From Paenibacillus sp. H1-7 (GTDB lineage: Bacteria > Bacillota > Bacilli > Paenibacillales > NBRC-103111), in NCBI RefSeq assembly GCF_022354825.1, contig NZ_CP031168.1:3411501-3475500 (forward strand): 64,000 nt of DNA, written 5' to 3'. The notes under the pieces were generated by a model that saw only the letters and a program-made list of their open reading frames with translations, was not told the origin of the DNA and made no database searches. A program made the position numbers and the translations under genes. This document shows, in pieces, positions 1-7,614 of this stretch (its first letter is position 1; each line of letters starts with the position of its first letter).

Positions 1-194
1 CCCGCAAGCTGGTCGGTCCCGCGTTTGGTGGCGTGCTGCCCGTATCCGCGTTGATCGGATCTCTCATTCTTCTGGTCGCCGATCTGGCGGCAAGAACGCT
101 TTTTACCCCATTAGATATACCGGCAGGCGTATTTACGGCCGTTATCGGAGCGCCATTTTTCGTCTATTTATTATACAAAAACCGTCATGCATGA
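1..194 (+). CDS. FecCD-family iron-siderophore ABC permease, C-terminal fragment
   Basis: Only the last 63 codons are in the window; the frame enters at base 3 and stops with TGA at 192-194. The fragment starts RKLVGPAFGGVLPVSALIGS, continues with an ADLAAR motif and ends with a PAGVFTAVIGAPFFVYLLYK-type stretch. These are the last two membrane helices and the Arg-Leu-Val-Gly/Leu-Pro signature of the BtuC/FecCD permease family. The protein would form the membrane channel of an iron-siderophore or cobalamin importer. The FecE-like ATPase follows 24 bases later and is almost certainly its partner. The substrate cannot be read from this fragment. Confidence 0.9.
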   Translation, partial: RKLVGPAFGGVLPVSALIGSLILLVADLAARTLFTPLDIPAGVFTAVIGAPFFVYLLYKNRHA

Positions 195-218
195 TGATAT
201 TGAAGGAGATGACTTCGG

Positions 219-1088
219 ATGTACGCTTTGGAAGCGAAAGGCTTAAGCTTATCCTATGGAGCCGTGCCCATTTTTAAAGATTTGAGCGTGAACATTCCAA
301 AAGGAGAAATTACGGTACTGATCGGCAGCAACGGCTGCGGCAAATCTACACTGCTTCGCTCGCTTGCCCGATTGTTGAATCCGCAGCGCGGCACGATTGT
401 ACTGGATGGTCATGAGCTAGCCAAGCTTCCTACCAAAGAAATTGCCAAGAAATTGGCGATTTTGCCGCAAGGACCGACCGCCCCTGAAGGGCTTACGGTG
501 CTGCAGCTGGTAAAACAGGGGCGTTATCCGTACCAAAGTTGGCTCCAGCAATGGTCGGAAGAGGATGAACGGATGGTGCGGCTCGCGTTGGAGGAAACGG
601 GGATGACGGAATTTTCCGAGCGAACCGTCGATGCCTTGTCCGGCGGACAACGGCAAAGAGCCTGGATTGCTATGACGCTGGCTCAAGGCACGGATACGGT
701 GCTGCTGGATGAGCCGACAACGTATCTGGATATGACGCACCAGATCGAAGTGCTGGATTTGCTGTATGAGCTGAACGAGAAAGAAGGCCGGACGGTCGTC
801 ATGGTGCTTCACGACATTAACCTGGCGTGCCGGTACGCCCATCATATGATCGCAGTGAAGAACGGCGCGATATGGGCGCAAGGAAAGCCGGAGGATATCG
901 TTACGGAGTCGATGATCCGTTCCGTGTTCGATCTCGAGAGCCAGGTGCTGAAGGATCCGTTTTACGGAACGCCTCTGATCATCCCGTACGGCAAGGGCAG
1001 AACCGTAGGTCTTGAGCAAGCGGTAGAGGCTAAGAGTAAGCCGGAGCCGAAGAAGGAAGCCCCTTCCCGTGTCCCGACCATAGCGTAA
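219..1088 (+). CDS. FecE/FhuC-type ABC transporter ATP-binding protein (iron-siderophore uptake)
   Basis: This 289-residue nucleotide-binding subunit would power the FecCD permease upstream. ATG at 219 follows a GAAGGAGATGA ribosome site. Visible motifs, in order: Walker A GSNGCGKST near residue 37, Q-loop LPQG, signature LSGGQRQRAWIAM, Walker B DTVLLDEPT, and the switch His in MVLHD. The GRYPYQSW stretch after the Q-loop is typical of FecE/FhuC/BtuD-type ATPases. The family is usually 255-275 residues; here about 20 extra Lys/Pro/Glu-rich residues close the C-terminus and look like a disordered tail. A terminator follows at 1104, so this is the last gene of its operon. The exact siderophore is unknown. 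Confidence 0.9.
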   Translation: MYALEAKGLSLSYGAVPIFKDLSVNIPKGEITVLIGSNGCGKSTLLRSLARLLNPQRGTIVLDGHELAKLPTKEIAKKLAILPQGPTAPEGLTVLQLVKQGRYPYQSWLQQWSEEDERMVRLALEETGMTEFSERTVDALSGGQRQRAWIAMTLAQGTDTVLLDEPTTYLDMTHQIEVLDLLYELNEKEGRTVVMVLHDINLACRYAHHMIAVKNGAIWAQGKPEDIVTESMIRSVFDLESQVLKDPFYGTPLIIPYGKGRTVGLEQAVEAKSKPEPKKEAPSRVPTIA

Positions 1089-1103
1089 ATTATGAAGTAA
1101 AAG

Positions 1104-1128
1104 CCGTCTGGAAGCAGACGGTTTTTTT
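1104..1128 (+). terminator. Rho-independent terminator after the siderophore ATPase
   Basis: A 7-bp perfect stem (CCGTCTG / CAGACGG) with loop GAAG is followed at once by seven T. It ends the FecCD/FecE transcript. Confidence 0.9.
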
Positions 1129-1232
1129 GCGTTTTCGCTTGATGCTTTGACGGCTGCGGCATGACGCTCTCACCATTCTCTGGGCTGGCGCATAGACTAT
1201 CGCATCAACGAAAACAAATGGAGGGACTTGCT

Positions 1233-2246
1233 ATGAAAAGGATCAAGTGGGGCCGCATTGTCGCCATTCTGCTAGCCATGGCATTGATGCTGACGGCCTG
1301 CGGACCCGGCAAGAAGGAGGAAGTGACGAAGGTTCGCATCGGGGAAGTAACACGGTCGATTTTTTACGCTCCTCAATATGTGGCGATTTCCAAAGGCTTC
1401 TTTAAAGAACAAGGGCTGGATGTGGAGCTCACTACAACCGCCGGCGGCGACAAGACGATGACGACTTTGTTGTCGGGGGGCATCGATGTGGCATTGGTCG
1501 GATCGGAGACATCCATATACGTAACGCAGCAAGGCAGCGGCGATCCGGTAATCAACTTCATGCAGCTAACGCAAACGGACGGTACGTTTCTTGTATCCCG
1601 TAAGCCGGTCACAGGCACATTCGACTGGAACACGCTGAAGGGGACGACGTTCCTGGGGCAGCGCAAAGGCGGGATGCCGCAAATGGCGGGAGAATTTACA
1701 TTGAAAAAGCATGGCATCAACCCGCAAAAAGATATGAATTTGATCCAGAACATCGATTTTGCCAACATCACGTCGGCCTTTGCCTCGGGAACCGGCGAAT
1801 ATGTCCAGCTGTTTGAACCACAGGCAACGGTAATTGAAAAGGAAGGCAAGGGGTATGTTATCGCCTCGTTCGGAGTCGAAAGCGGCAAGCTTCCTTACAC
1901 CGTATTTATGTCCAAGAAAAGCTTCATGGATAAAAACAGCGGAACGGTCCAGAAGTTCGCCAATGCCGTTCAAAAGGCGCAAAACTGGGTTCAAACTGCT
2001 AGCGTAGATGAGATTACGGATGCCGTAATAACGTTCTTCCAGGATACGGATAAAGAAATCATTAAAAATGTCGTCAAGCGCTATAAAGATCAAGGCTCGT
2101 TCGCTACCGACGGATTGATCGACGAGCAGGAATGGAACAATCTGCAGGACGTTATGGAAAGTGCAGGAGAATTGAAGCAGCGGGCGGATTATAAGGCACT
2201 CGTGAACAACCAGTATGCGGAGAAAGCGAAGCAATCGGTCAAATAA
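1233..2246 (+). CDS. ABC transporter substrate-binding lipoprotein (SsuA/NitT/TauA family)
   Basis: This 337-residue lipoprotein captures the ligand of the importer encoded at 1233-3952. The start at 1233 is chosen because GGAGGG lies 7-10 bases before it and a typical lipoprotein signal begins there (charged MKRIKWGR, hydrophobic core, lipobox LTAC); an in-frame ATG at 1161 would bury the signal. The mature part has the NMT1/OpuAC-like fold signature: VRIGEVTRSIFYAPQYVAISKG, then a GGDKTMTTLLSGGIDVALVG stretch. Family members bind sulfonates, nitrate, taurine or thiamine precursors. Neither a TPP riboswitch nor an enzyme gene adjoins it, so the ligand is open. Confidence 0.88.
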   Translation: MKRIKWGRIVAILLAMALMLTACGPGKKEEVTKVRIGEVTRSIFYAPQYVAISKGFFKEQGLDVELTTTAGGDKTMTTLLSGGIDVALVGSETSIYVTQQGSGDPVINFMQLTQTDGTFLVSRKPVTGTFDWNTLKGTTFLGQRKGGMPQMAGEFTLKKHGINPQKDMNLIQNIDFANITSAFASGTGEYVQLFEPQATVIEKEGKGYVIASFGVESGKLPYTVFMSKKSFMDKNSGTVQKFANAVQKAQNWVQTASVDEITDAVITFFQDTDKEIIKNVVKRYKDQGSFATDGLIDEQEWNNLQDVMESAGELKQRADYKALVNNQYAEKAKQSVK

Positions 2247-2301
2247 TACGCAGGATGTATACAGTTCGGAATCAAACCGTAAGCCGGAAGGGGGTTCTAC
2301 A

Positions 2302-3093
2302 ATGCAAACGGTGGTGGAGCTGCAAGATCTTACCCATGTTTATGTAAACGGGCGCGGCGCTTCGCTTGCACTGGAGCAAATCAGCTTGCAGGTGACGCAG
2401 GGGGAGTTTATCAGCTTGATCGGACCGAGCGGGTGCGGCAAAACGACACTCTTGTCTCTGATCAGCGGTCTGCTGACGCCTACAGCCGGAACCGTACGTA
2501 TTGCAGGCGAACTCATCAAGCGCCCGACACCGAAGGTAGGGTACATGCTGCAGCAGGATTACTTATTTCCATGGCGCACCATCTATGAGAATGCATCCAT
2601 CGGCCTTGAGCTGATGGGCAGGAAGGATCCGGCCGCCCGTTCCTTCGTGCTGGAGCTGCTGGACGATATGGGGCTGTCCGATTATGCCGACAGCTATCCT
2701 CAGCAGCTGTCCGGGGGAATGCGCCAGCGTGTGGCTCTGGTGCGCACTCTTGCTACCGAGCCCGACATCTTGCTGCTGGATGAACCGTTCTCGGCATTGG
2801 ATTATCAAACAAAGCTCCAATTGGAGGATCTCGTTGCGGTAACGCTCCGCTCCCGCAACAAGACGGCGATCCTGGTGACGCACGATATTTCGGAGGCTAT
2901 CGCCATGAGCGACCGTATCGTCGTGCTGCAGCCGAGACCCGGGCGCATCCGGGCAACCGTCGACGTACCTGAGCCGATTCGTTCGGCTATCCCGCTGAAA
3001 GCGCGGGAGGAAGCGGGGTTTCATAACTTGTTCCATCGATTGTGGGGGTTGTTCGAGGAGATGGACGGGGATGGGGTGAGCACCAATGGATGA
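2302..3093 (+). CDS. ABC transporter ATP-binding protein (SsuB/TauB type)
   Basis: The 263-residue ATPase of the same importer. ATG at 2302 follows GGAAGGGGG; an earlier in-frame ATG at 2215 lies inside the preceding gene and lacks a ribosome site. Motifs: Walker [10 protein letters not shown], a Q-loop in [13 protein letters not shown] (the LFPW form is characteristic of SsuB/TauB/NrtD ATPases), signature [16 protein letters not shown], Walker [15 protein letters not shown], and H-loop VTHDISEA. It overlaps the permease gene by 8 bases, which suggests coupled translation. Confidence 0.9.
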   Translation: MQTVVELQDLTHVYVNGRGASLALEQISLQVTQGEFISLIGPSGCGKTTLLSLISGLLTPTAGTVRIAGELIKRPTPKVGYMLQQDYLFPWRTIYENASIGLELMGRKDPAARSFVLELLDDMGLSDYADSYPQQLSGGMRQRVALVRTLATEPDILLLDEPFSALDYQTKLQLEDLVAVTLRSRNKTAILVTHDISEAIAMSDRIVVLQPRPGRIRATVDVPEPIRSAIPLKAREEAGFHNLFHRLWGLFEEMDGDGVSTNG

Positions 3094-3952
3094 ATCGAAG
3101 ACTATAGAAGCCGAAGGGACGGTTACGATTTCAGGAGGGCTGCATTCGCAGCAGCTTGCACAGAAGGAATACGACCGCTTCTTGAAGGCGGAGCGTAAAA
3201 CGACGCATCAAGTGTGGCTGACCCAAGCGGCCATTCTGCTCTTGTTTCTCGCGCTCTGGGAAGTAGCGGGGCGAAATCAGTGGATCGATGCGTTATTGTT
3301 CAGCTTCCCGAGCCGGATCGGCGCATTGCTGTATTCGAAGTGGGTGGACGGAACGCTGCTCATTCACGTTGGGGTCACTTTGTGGGAGACGGTGGTCGGA
3401 TTTCTCCTGGGTACCCTAGTCGGAACGGCCGTGGCAACAATGCTCTGGTGGTCGCCGTTCCTGTCCAAAGTACTGGACCCGTATATCGTCGTGCTCAACA
3501 GCTTACCCAAAGTGGCGCTAGGTCCGCTTTTTATCGTCGCTTTAGGACCCGGTGTTTTGTCTATCATCGCAACCACCTTGTCGATAACGGTTATTATTAC
3601 GATTTTGACCGTATACGGCAGCTTCAAGGAAGTGGATGCGAATTATACGAAGGTCATTCGAATTTTCGGCGGAAGTAAGAGCACCGTGTTTCAGAAAGTG
3701 ATTTTGCCGGCATCTTACCCGACGATTGTATCGACGCTGAAAGTGAATGTCGGCCTTTCCTGGGTAGGGGTAATCGTAGGCGAGTTTCTGGTGTCGAAGG
3801 AAGGACTGGGCTATTTAATCATTTATGGCTTCCAGGTATTTAATTTTACGCTGGTTATCGGCAGTGTCCTGCTGATTGCCGTTGCGGCTACGGTCATGTA
3901 CCAGGCGGTCGCTTATCTGGAAGGCAAATTGATAGGTAATAAAAGGAATTAA
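3086..3952 (+). CDS. ABC transporter permease (SsuC/TauC type)
   Basis: The 288-residue membrane subunit completing the three-gene importer. ATG at 3086 lies inside the end of the ATPase gene, after GGGGATGGGGTGAG. The first 50 residues are hydrophilic, then about six hydrophobic helices follow. The EAA-type cytoplasmic loop that contacts the ATPase is visible around [21 protein letters not shown] and is followed by [15 protein letters not shown]. The order binding protein-ATPase-permease matches many SsuABC/NitABC-like loci in Bacillales. A terminator follows directly. Confidence 0.9.
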   Translation: MDESKTIEAEGTVTISGGLHSQQLAQKEYDRFLKAERKTTHQVWLTQAAILLLFLALWEVAGRNQWIDALLFSFPSRIGALLYSKWVDGTLLIHVGVTLWETVVGFLLGTLVGTAVATMLWWSPFLSKVLDPYIVVLNSLPKVALGPLFIVALGPGVLSIIATTLSITVIITILTVYGSFKEVDANYTKVIRIFGGSKSTVFQKVILPASYPTIVSTLKVNVGLSWVGVIVGEFLVSKEGLGYLIIYGFQVFNFTLVIGSVLLIAVAATVMYQAVAYLEGKLIGNKRN

Positions 3953-3960
3953 GTCTCATA

Positions 3961-4003
3961 GGGAGTATGAAGCTTCTATATGAAGCTTCGTGCTTCCTCT
4001 TTT
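3961..4003 (+). terminator. Rho-independent terminator after the SsuABC-like operon
   Basis: A 16-bp stem (3961-3976 with 3982-3997, including three G-U pairs) and a 5-base TATAT loop are followed by TCTTTTCC. The repeated GAAGCTTC near the loop makes the stem self-complementary. Confidence 0.75.
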
Positions 4004-4052
4004 CCTATTGGACAAGCTGTGTGAAGGCTCATGATCATCCGCATGGAGAATA

Positions 4053-4081
4053 TTGTCGAATGAATCGAAAGAAGATAAGAT
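4053..4081 (+). promoter_or_regulatory. Candidate sigma-A promoter for the aromatic-acid exporter gene
   Basis: TTGTCG (4053-4058) and TAAGAT (4076-4081) are 17 bases apart, each matching four of six consensus positions, about 45 bases before the start codon and after the preceding terminator. Confidence 0.45.
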
Positions 4082-4124
4082 AGGGATACATTTACCAAGG
4101 AACTAATTAAAGTGGGGTTTGACT

Positions 4125-5090
4125 ATGGGGATTCGCGTCATCAAAACAGCCGTTGCCGTGTGGGCATCGATTACATTGGCCGGCTTGCTGGGCATTCCAT
4201 CTCCTTTGTCCGCAGGCTTGCTTGCTATTCTCGGAATCGATGTGACCAAGAAGAAAGGATTGCGAACTTCGATCCAACGCATTGCCGCGTCGATGATTTC
4301 ACTGGTATTATCCGCGTTCCTGTTCGGCTTGCTCGGTTTTCGCATTGAAGTCATAAGCTTATGTATTCTTATCTTATATCCGGTATTGACGCGGCTGAAA
4401 TTGAAGGAAGGGGTCGTCACAAGCTCGGTTGTCATGTTTCACGTATATACTGCCCATGAATTATCGGCGGCTCAGCTGTTGAACGAGGTTTCGCTGCTTC
4501 TGGTCGGACTCGGGACGGCTACCGTTATCAACATCATCTATATGCCGCGAGCGGACAAGAAGCTGATGGAGCTGAAAGGAAAGCTTGAAGCGTGCTTTTC
4601 ACAAATCTTCGTACAAATATCCCGGCATTTGAAAGAACCCGACTACATATGGAGCGGTAGCGAGCTGCTGGAGGGTCAAGAGCTGATCCGATGCGGATTG
4701 CAGGAAGCCGAGCGGTCCAAGGAGAATGCGCTGTTCCTTCAGGATGATCCGCTATGGACGGTCTACTTTTTGATGCGCAAGCAGCAGATGGAATCGATCG
4801 ACCGCATGATTCAGCTTGTTGCCCAGGTTTATCAGACGCTTCCTCACGGGGAGCTGCTTGCTTCGGTATTCGAAGGGCTGAGCGAGGATGTGAAGGTGGA
4901 TTATTACACGGGCCGTGCGGAAAAGGCGCTGGAGTCACTAGAGGTGGGCTTTCGCCAAATGCCTCTGCCCGACAGCCGAGAAGAGTTCGAAGTCCGTTCC
5001 GCTCTGCTGCAGCTGATGATGGAGCTGAAGGCTTACCTCGCGGTTGCCAAACGAAGGAAAAAGCAAAAAGAAGCCCATCCCGGTCACTAA
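4125..5090 (+). CDS. Aromatic acid exporter family protein (ArAE, YqjA-like)
   Basis: A 321-residue membrane protein. ATG at 4125 is 7 bases after AGTGGGG; a TTG at 4119 is in frame but too close to that site. The N-terminal 150 residues hold four to five hydrophobic segments beginning MGIRVIKTAVAVWASITLAGLLG, with the LSAGLLAILGIDVTKKKGLRTSIQRI pattern split across residues 27-55. This is the ArAE_1 domain. The C-terminal half is hydrophilic and helical, matching the ArAE_1_C domain. The family is predicted to export aromatic carboxylates, from the FUSC/AaeB relationship; substrates of the Bacillales members are not established. It stands alone between a terminator and the cotE region. Confidence 0.8.
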   Translation: MGIRVIKTAVAVWASITLAGLLGIPSPLSAGLLAILGIDVTKKKGLRTSIQRIAASMISLVLSAFLFGLLGFRIEVISLCILILYPVLTRLKLKEGVVTSSVVMFHVYTAHELSAAQLLNEVSLLLVGLGTATVINIIYMPRADKKLMELKGKLEACFSQIFVQISRHLKEPDYIWSGSELLEGQELIRCGLQEAERSKENALFLQDDPLWTVYFLMRKQQMESIDRMIQLVAQVYQTLPHGELLASVFEGLSEDVKVDYYTGRAEKALESLEVGFRQMPLPDSREEFEVRSALLQLMMELKAYLAVAKRRKKQKEAHPGH

Positions 5091-5166
5091 GGAATGGATT
5101 CTATTAATCGCTTTTAATTTCTATGCTTGGAAACAGGCATTTCACAAAGCATTTACGAATAATATT

Positions 5167-5180
5167 AATTCACGTGAATT
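5167..5180. promoter_or_regulatory. Perfect 14-bp palindrome upstream of cotE
   Basis: AATTCACGTGAATT reads the same on both strands and lies just before the candidate cotE promoter. A dimeric regulator could bind here; no regulator is identified. Confidence 0.3.
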
Positions 5181-5187
5181 TGTTTTA

Positions 5188-5216
5188 TCAACATTTGCCT
5201 ATGTCCTGCATACAAA
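5188..5216 (+). promoter_or_regulatory. Candidate sporulation (sigma-E-like) promoter of cotE
   Basis: CATACAAA at 5209-5216 matches seven of eight positions of the sigma-E -10 consensus CATACAAT. About 14 bases upstream is an AT-rich CAACATTTG that could act as the -35. Known biology supports it: B. subtilis cotE is transcribed from sigma-E-dependent promoters in the mother cell. Confidence 0.4.
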
Positions 5217-5250
5217 TGTAATGAATGATTGTATGGAGGAGGTTGAACAG

Positions 5251-5817
5251 ATGTCATTAGATAAAGATTTGCAGTGCAGAGAGATCTATACGAAGGCTGT
5301 ATGCGGCAAAGGACGTAAATTTTCGCAAGTAACTAATACGGTCACTCCGCCTCATGCTCCGACGAGTATTTTGGGTGCTTGGATTATCAACAACCAGTAT
5401 GATGCGGTGAAGTCGGGAGAGCATGTGGAAGTAGTAGGTACTTACGACATCAATATTTGGTATTCTTACGACAAAAATACCAAAACGGATGTTGCGAAAG
5501 AAACGATTTCTTATGTTGAGGCGGTAGGGCTCTCTTATCTCGATAAGAAGCACAGACCGTCGACAGCCGAGGTGACGGCTTTCGCCACCCAGGAGCCTAA
5601 CTGCGTGGAAGCCAGCATTTCCTCACGCGGGGATAGTGTAGTGATTCGCGTGGAGCGCGAATTCAAGGTGGAAATGATCGCTGAGACCAAAGTTTGCGTA
5701 GTGGTGTGCGCGAACGGCTGCGGTGATTTCGACGATAAGCAGGTTGACTTGGCGAGCGTTGACGACGGCGACTATGAAGATCTCGATCCCGATCTCTTGG
5801 ATGACGATTTGAACTGA
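5251..5817 (+). CDS. cotE: Outer spore coat morphogenetic protein CotE
   Basis: 188 residues, close to the 181 of B. subtilis CotE. ATG at 5251 follows GGAGGAGGT by 7 bases; the open frame extends further upstream but lacks similarity there. Recognisable CotE segments: CREIYTKAVCGKGRKFSQVT, SILGAWIINNQYDA, YDINIWYSYDKNTKT, a PNCVEASIS segment, and VEREFKVEMIAETKVCV. The tail is very acidic (Asp/Glu-rich, ending DPDLLDDDLN), as in other CotE proteins. CotE assembles on the forespore and recruits the outer coat layer. Its position two genes before mutS matches the conserved cotE-mutS-mutL neighbourhood of Bacillales. A terminator follows. Confidence 0.95.
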   Translation: MSLDKDLQCREIYTKAVCGKGRKFSQVTNTVTPPHAPTSILGAWIINNQYDAVKSGEHVEVVGTYDINIWYSYDKNTKTDVAKETISYVEAVGLSYLDKKHRPSTAEVTAFATQEPNCVEASISSRGDSVVIRVEREFKVEMIAETKVCVVVCANGCGDFDDKQVDLASVDDGDYEDLDPDLLDDDLN

Positions 5818-5856
5818 TTTCTGCTTTTAGTATATGCCAACAAGGTTCAATTCGGC

Positions 5857-5879
5857 AGAGGGCGTCAGCCCTCTTTTTT
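5857..5879 (+). terminator. Rho-independent terminator after cotE
   Basis: AGAGGGC / GCCCTCT stem, GTCA loop, then a T run. Confidence 0.85.
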
Positions 5880-5962
5880 GTTTCAAATGGTTGTTCGCCT
5901 GAAAATAGGCTCTTGGCCATCCCGGGCCAAATTATCCGATGGTAAAGGGGGCTGCACTCAAG

Positions 5963-7402
5963 ATGCGCGTTTATTTGCTGCATTCCAATGAACCGACCCT
6001 GCATTTGCTGCTCGAGCGGATCCATCTGCCGCATGGAACGCAGCTGCCTGCTCAACACGCTCAATCCTGCATTATCCATTGGGGCTGCTTTCATGCGGCG
6101 AAGGCGGGCCGGCTGTCGTTTCAGCCGGTCAAATGCATGCTCCGCGCGGCCAGCCCCCGCAAATCCGCGGAATTGCTGAAGCTTCACGGAATTCACCTGG
6201 CGTCGGAATCCGAGAAGCCTTCGCTGCGTTTCTCATATGAGTATTTAATCCCCGTATTTCATCTGCAAGCACTGGCGCTGTTTCAAAAATCACAAACGGT
6301 CTTCTTCGGCAGCAAGCGGCCGCTGCAAAAGGCCGAGGAGCCCGATTTTACGGAAGTATTGGCGGAAACGCCGTCTTATCATGCCGTTCGGGCAAAGCGT
6401 GAGGCAGTTAAGGCCATCTATGCGCTTGGGCTGGATTACGGCGTTGTGAAGGTTGGAGTGCTCCCGAACGGCGAGCTCGTCGTTCTTGAGGTGAATGCCG
6501 TGCCGAAGCTTACCGACCGGCTTGCGGAGCTGTTTGCCGAAGCGATGCATCAGCTGGAGCAGGAGCTGGCCCATGACGATCCGGAGTCACGGCAGGAAGC
6601 GATGCTTGGGGCGGATCCTGAATTTTTGCTTCGCAACGAAAGAGGAAAAGTGGTCTTTGCTTCCAATTATATGGAAAAGGAAGGGCCGATCGGCTGCGAT
6701 GCGATCGTACTCCCGAGCTTTCGCAAAATTTATCCGTTGGCCGAGCTTCGCCCGGAACCGAGCAAAGACATTAAGCAGATGATCATCAATCTGCACCGGA
6801 CGATGCAAATGGCCTCGCGCCGCATTACGGACGGCTCGCTGGAATGGATTGCGGGAGGCATGCCGGTCAGAGGCTTTCCGCTCGGCGGGCATATTCATTT
6901 CAGCGGAATCCCGCTAAGCGGCGAGCTGCTGCGGGTGCTGGACAATTACTTGGCGCTTCCGCTGGTGCTGCTGGAGGATGCGACGACAGGTAACCGCAAG
7001 CCCCAATACGGCTTCCTGGGCGACTTTCGGAGGCAGCGTCACGGCGGCTTCGAATACCGCGTACTGCCGAGCTGGATGATCTCTCCCTCCATTGCCAGAG
7101 GCGTGCTTACAATGGCGAAGCTGATCGCCGATCATTACCGCCACCTGCCGGCAAGACCGCTCGATGAGCAGGATATGCAGGAGGCTTATTATGCTGGAGA
7201 TAAGAAAGCGATACGCCCCCTGGTTCCGAGCCTGTGGGGAGACCTCGTAAGGCTCCGTGATTTTCGCCAATACGAGCCCTATTTGATTCCGCTCAAAAAC
7301 CGGCTGCTCCGCATGGAATCCTGGAACGAACAGGAAGATATACGCCGCAATTGGAAAATAGGGCCTTTTCATAGAAAAGAAGAATCGCCTGTTAATTCGT
7401 GA
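5963..7402 (+). CDS. Putative amidoligase: degenerate ATP-grasp-like N-terminus joined to COOH-NH2 ligase domain
   Basis: 479 residues from ATG 5963, which follows AAAGGGGG; an in-frame ATG at 5939 has no ribosome site. The C-terminal half (about 220-440) carries the marks of the phage-phiEco32-like COOH-NH2 ligase family (GCS2/glutamine-synthetase-like fold): MLGADPEFLL, an IGCDAI segment, LAELRPEPS, GGHIHFSG and RHGGFEYRVLPSW, with acidic and His residues placed as metal/ATP ligands. Residues about 135-175 include DYGVVKVGVLPNGELVVLEV followed by NAVPKL, resembling the last strand-loop of ATP-grasp enzymes, so this may be a two-domain fusion. Such ligases form amide or peptide bonds. The target is unknown; adjacency to cotE suggests a role in coat or exosporium modification (inference). 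Confidence 0.75.
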   Translation: MRVYLLHSNEPTLHLLLERIHLPHGTQLPAQHAQSCIIHWGCFHAAKAGRLSFQPVKCMLRAASPRKSAELLKLHGIHLASESEKPSLRFSYEYLIPVFHLQALALFQKSQTVFFGSKRPLQKAEEPDFTEVLAETPSYHAVRAKREAVKAIYALGLDYGVVKVGVLPNGELVVLEVNAVPKLTDRLAELFAEAMHQLEQELAHDDPESRQEAMLGADPEFLLRNERGKVVFASNYMEKEGPIGCDAIVLPSFRKIYPLAELRPEPSKDIKQMIINLHRTMQMASRRITDGSLEWIAGGMPVRGFPLGGHIHFSGIPLSGELLRVLDNYLALPLVLLEDATTGNRKPQYGFLGDFRRQRHGGFEYRVLPSWMISPSIARGVLTMAKLIADHYRHLPARPLDEQDMQEAYYAGDKKAIRPLVPSLWGDLVRLRDFRQYEPYLIPLKNRLLRMESWNEQEDIRRNWKIGPFHRKEESPVNS

Positions 7403-7408
7403 TATAAT
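7400..7408 (+). promoter_or_regulatory. Extended -10 promoter before mutS, overlapping the preceding stop codon
   Basis: TGATATAAT is a perfect TATAAT with the TGn extension; its TGA is also the stop codon of the amidoligase gene. No good -35 is present. Transcription would start near 7415, about 200 bases before mutS. Confidence 0.6.
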
Positions 7409-7444
7409 AGACAAAATGATAGAGGAAATCATAGTTGCGGCTGG

Positions 7445-7577
7445 CAAGCAAGGAATGGACCCGTCGCCGGATATTGGCTTGGACGCAGAGGGTCAGAGGA
7501 TCCCGGCTCCTACAGTCGAAAACGGATAGCAAAACGCTGCGGTTCATTCCTCTGCTTGAAGGTTCGCGTTTTTTTTC
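7445..7577 (+). other. Structured mutS leader of unknown class
   Basis: Bases 7445-7461 can pair with 7541-7558 (17 pairs with one bulged C, including CAAGCA/TGCTTG and AGGAATG/CATTCCT). This closes a loop of about 80 bases that itself holds a small hairpin near 7464-7485. The 3' strand of the long helix is followed 11 bases later by eight T (7570-7577), as in a leader able to terminate. No T-box, TPP, FMN, SAM, purine or c-di-GMP signature was recognised. Confidence 0.4.
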
Positions 7578-7614
7578 CTCACAGGCATATACGAATTAGC
7601 ATGGAGGAGCAAGC

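Noticed and set aside
5044..5250. N-terminal extension of cotE by 69 codons
   Set aside because: The extension starts inside the upstream exporter gene, has no similarity to CotE, and would ignore the strong GGAGGAGGT before ATG 5251.
7403..7614. T-box or known riboswitch before mutS
   Set aside because: The T-box antiterminator motif and the conserved cores of common riboswitches were not found; it is kept only as an unclassified structured leader.
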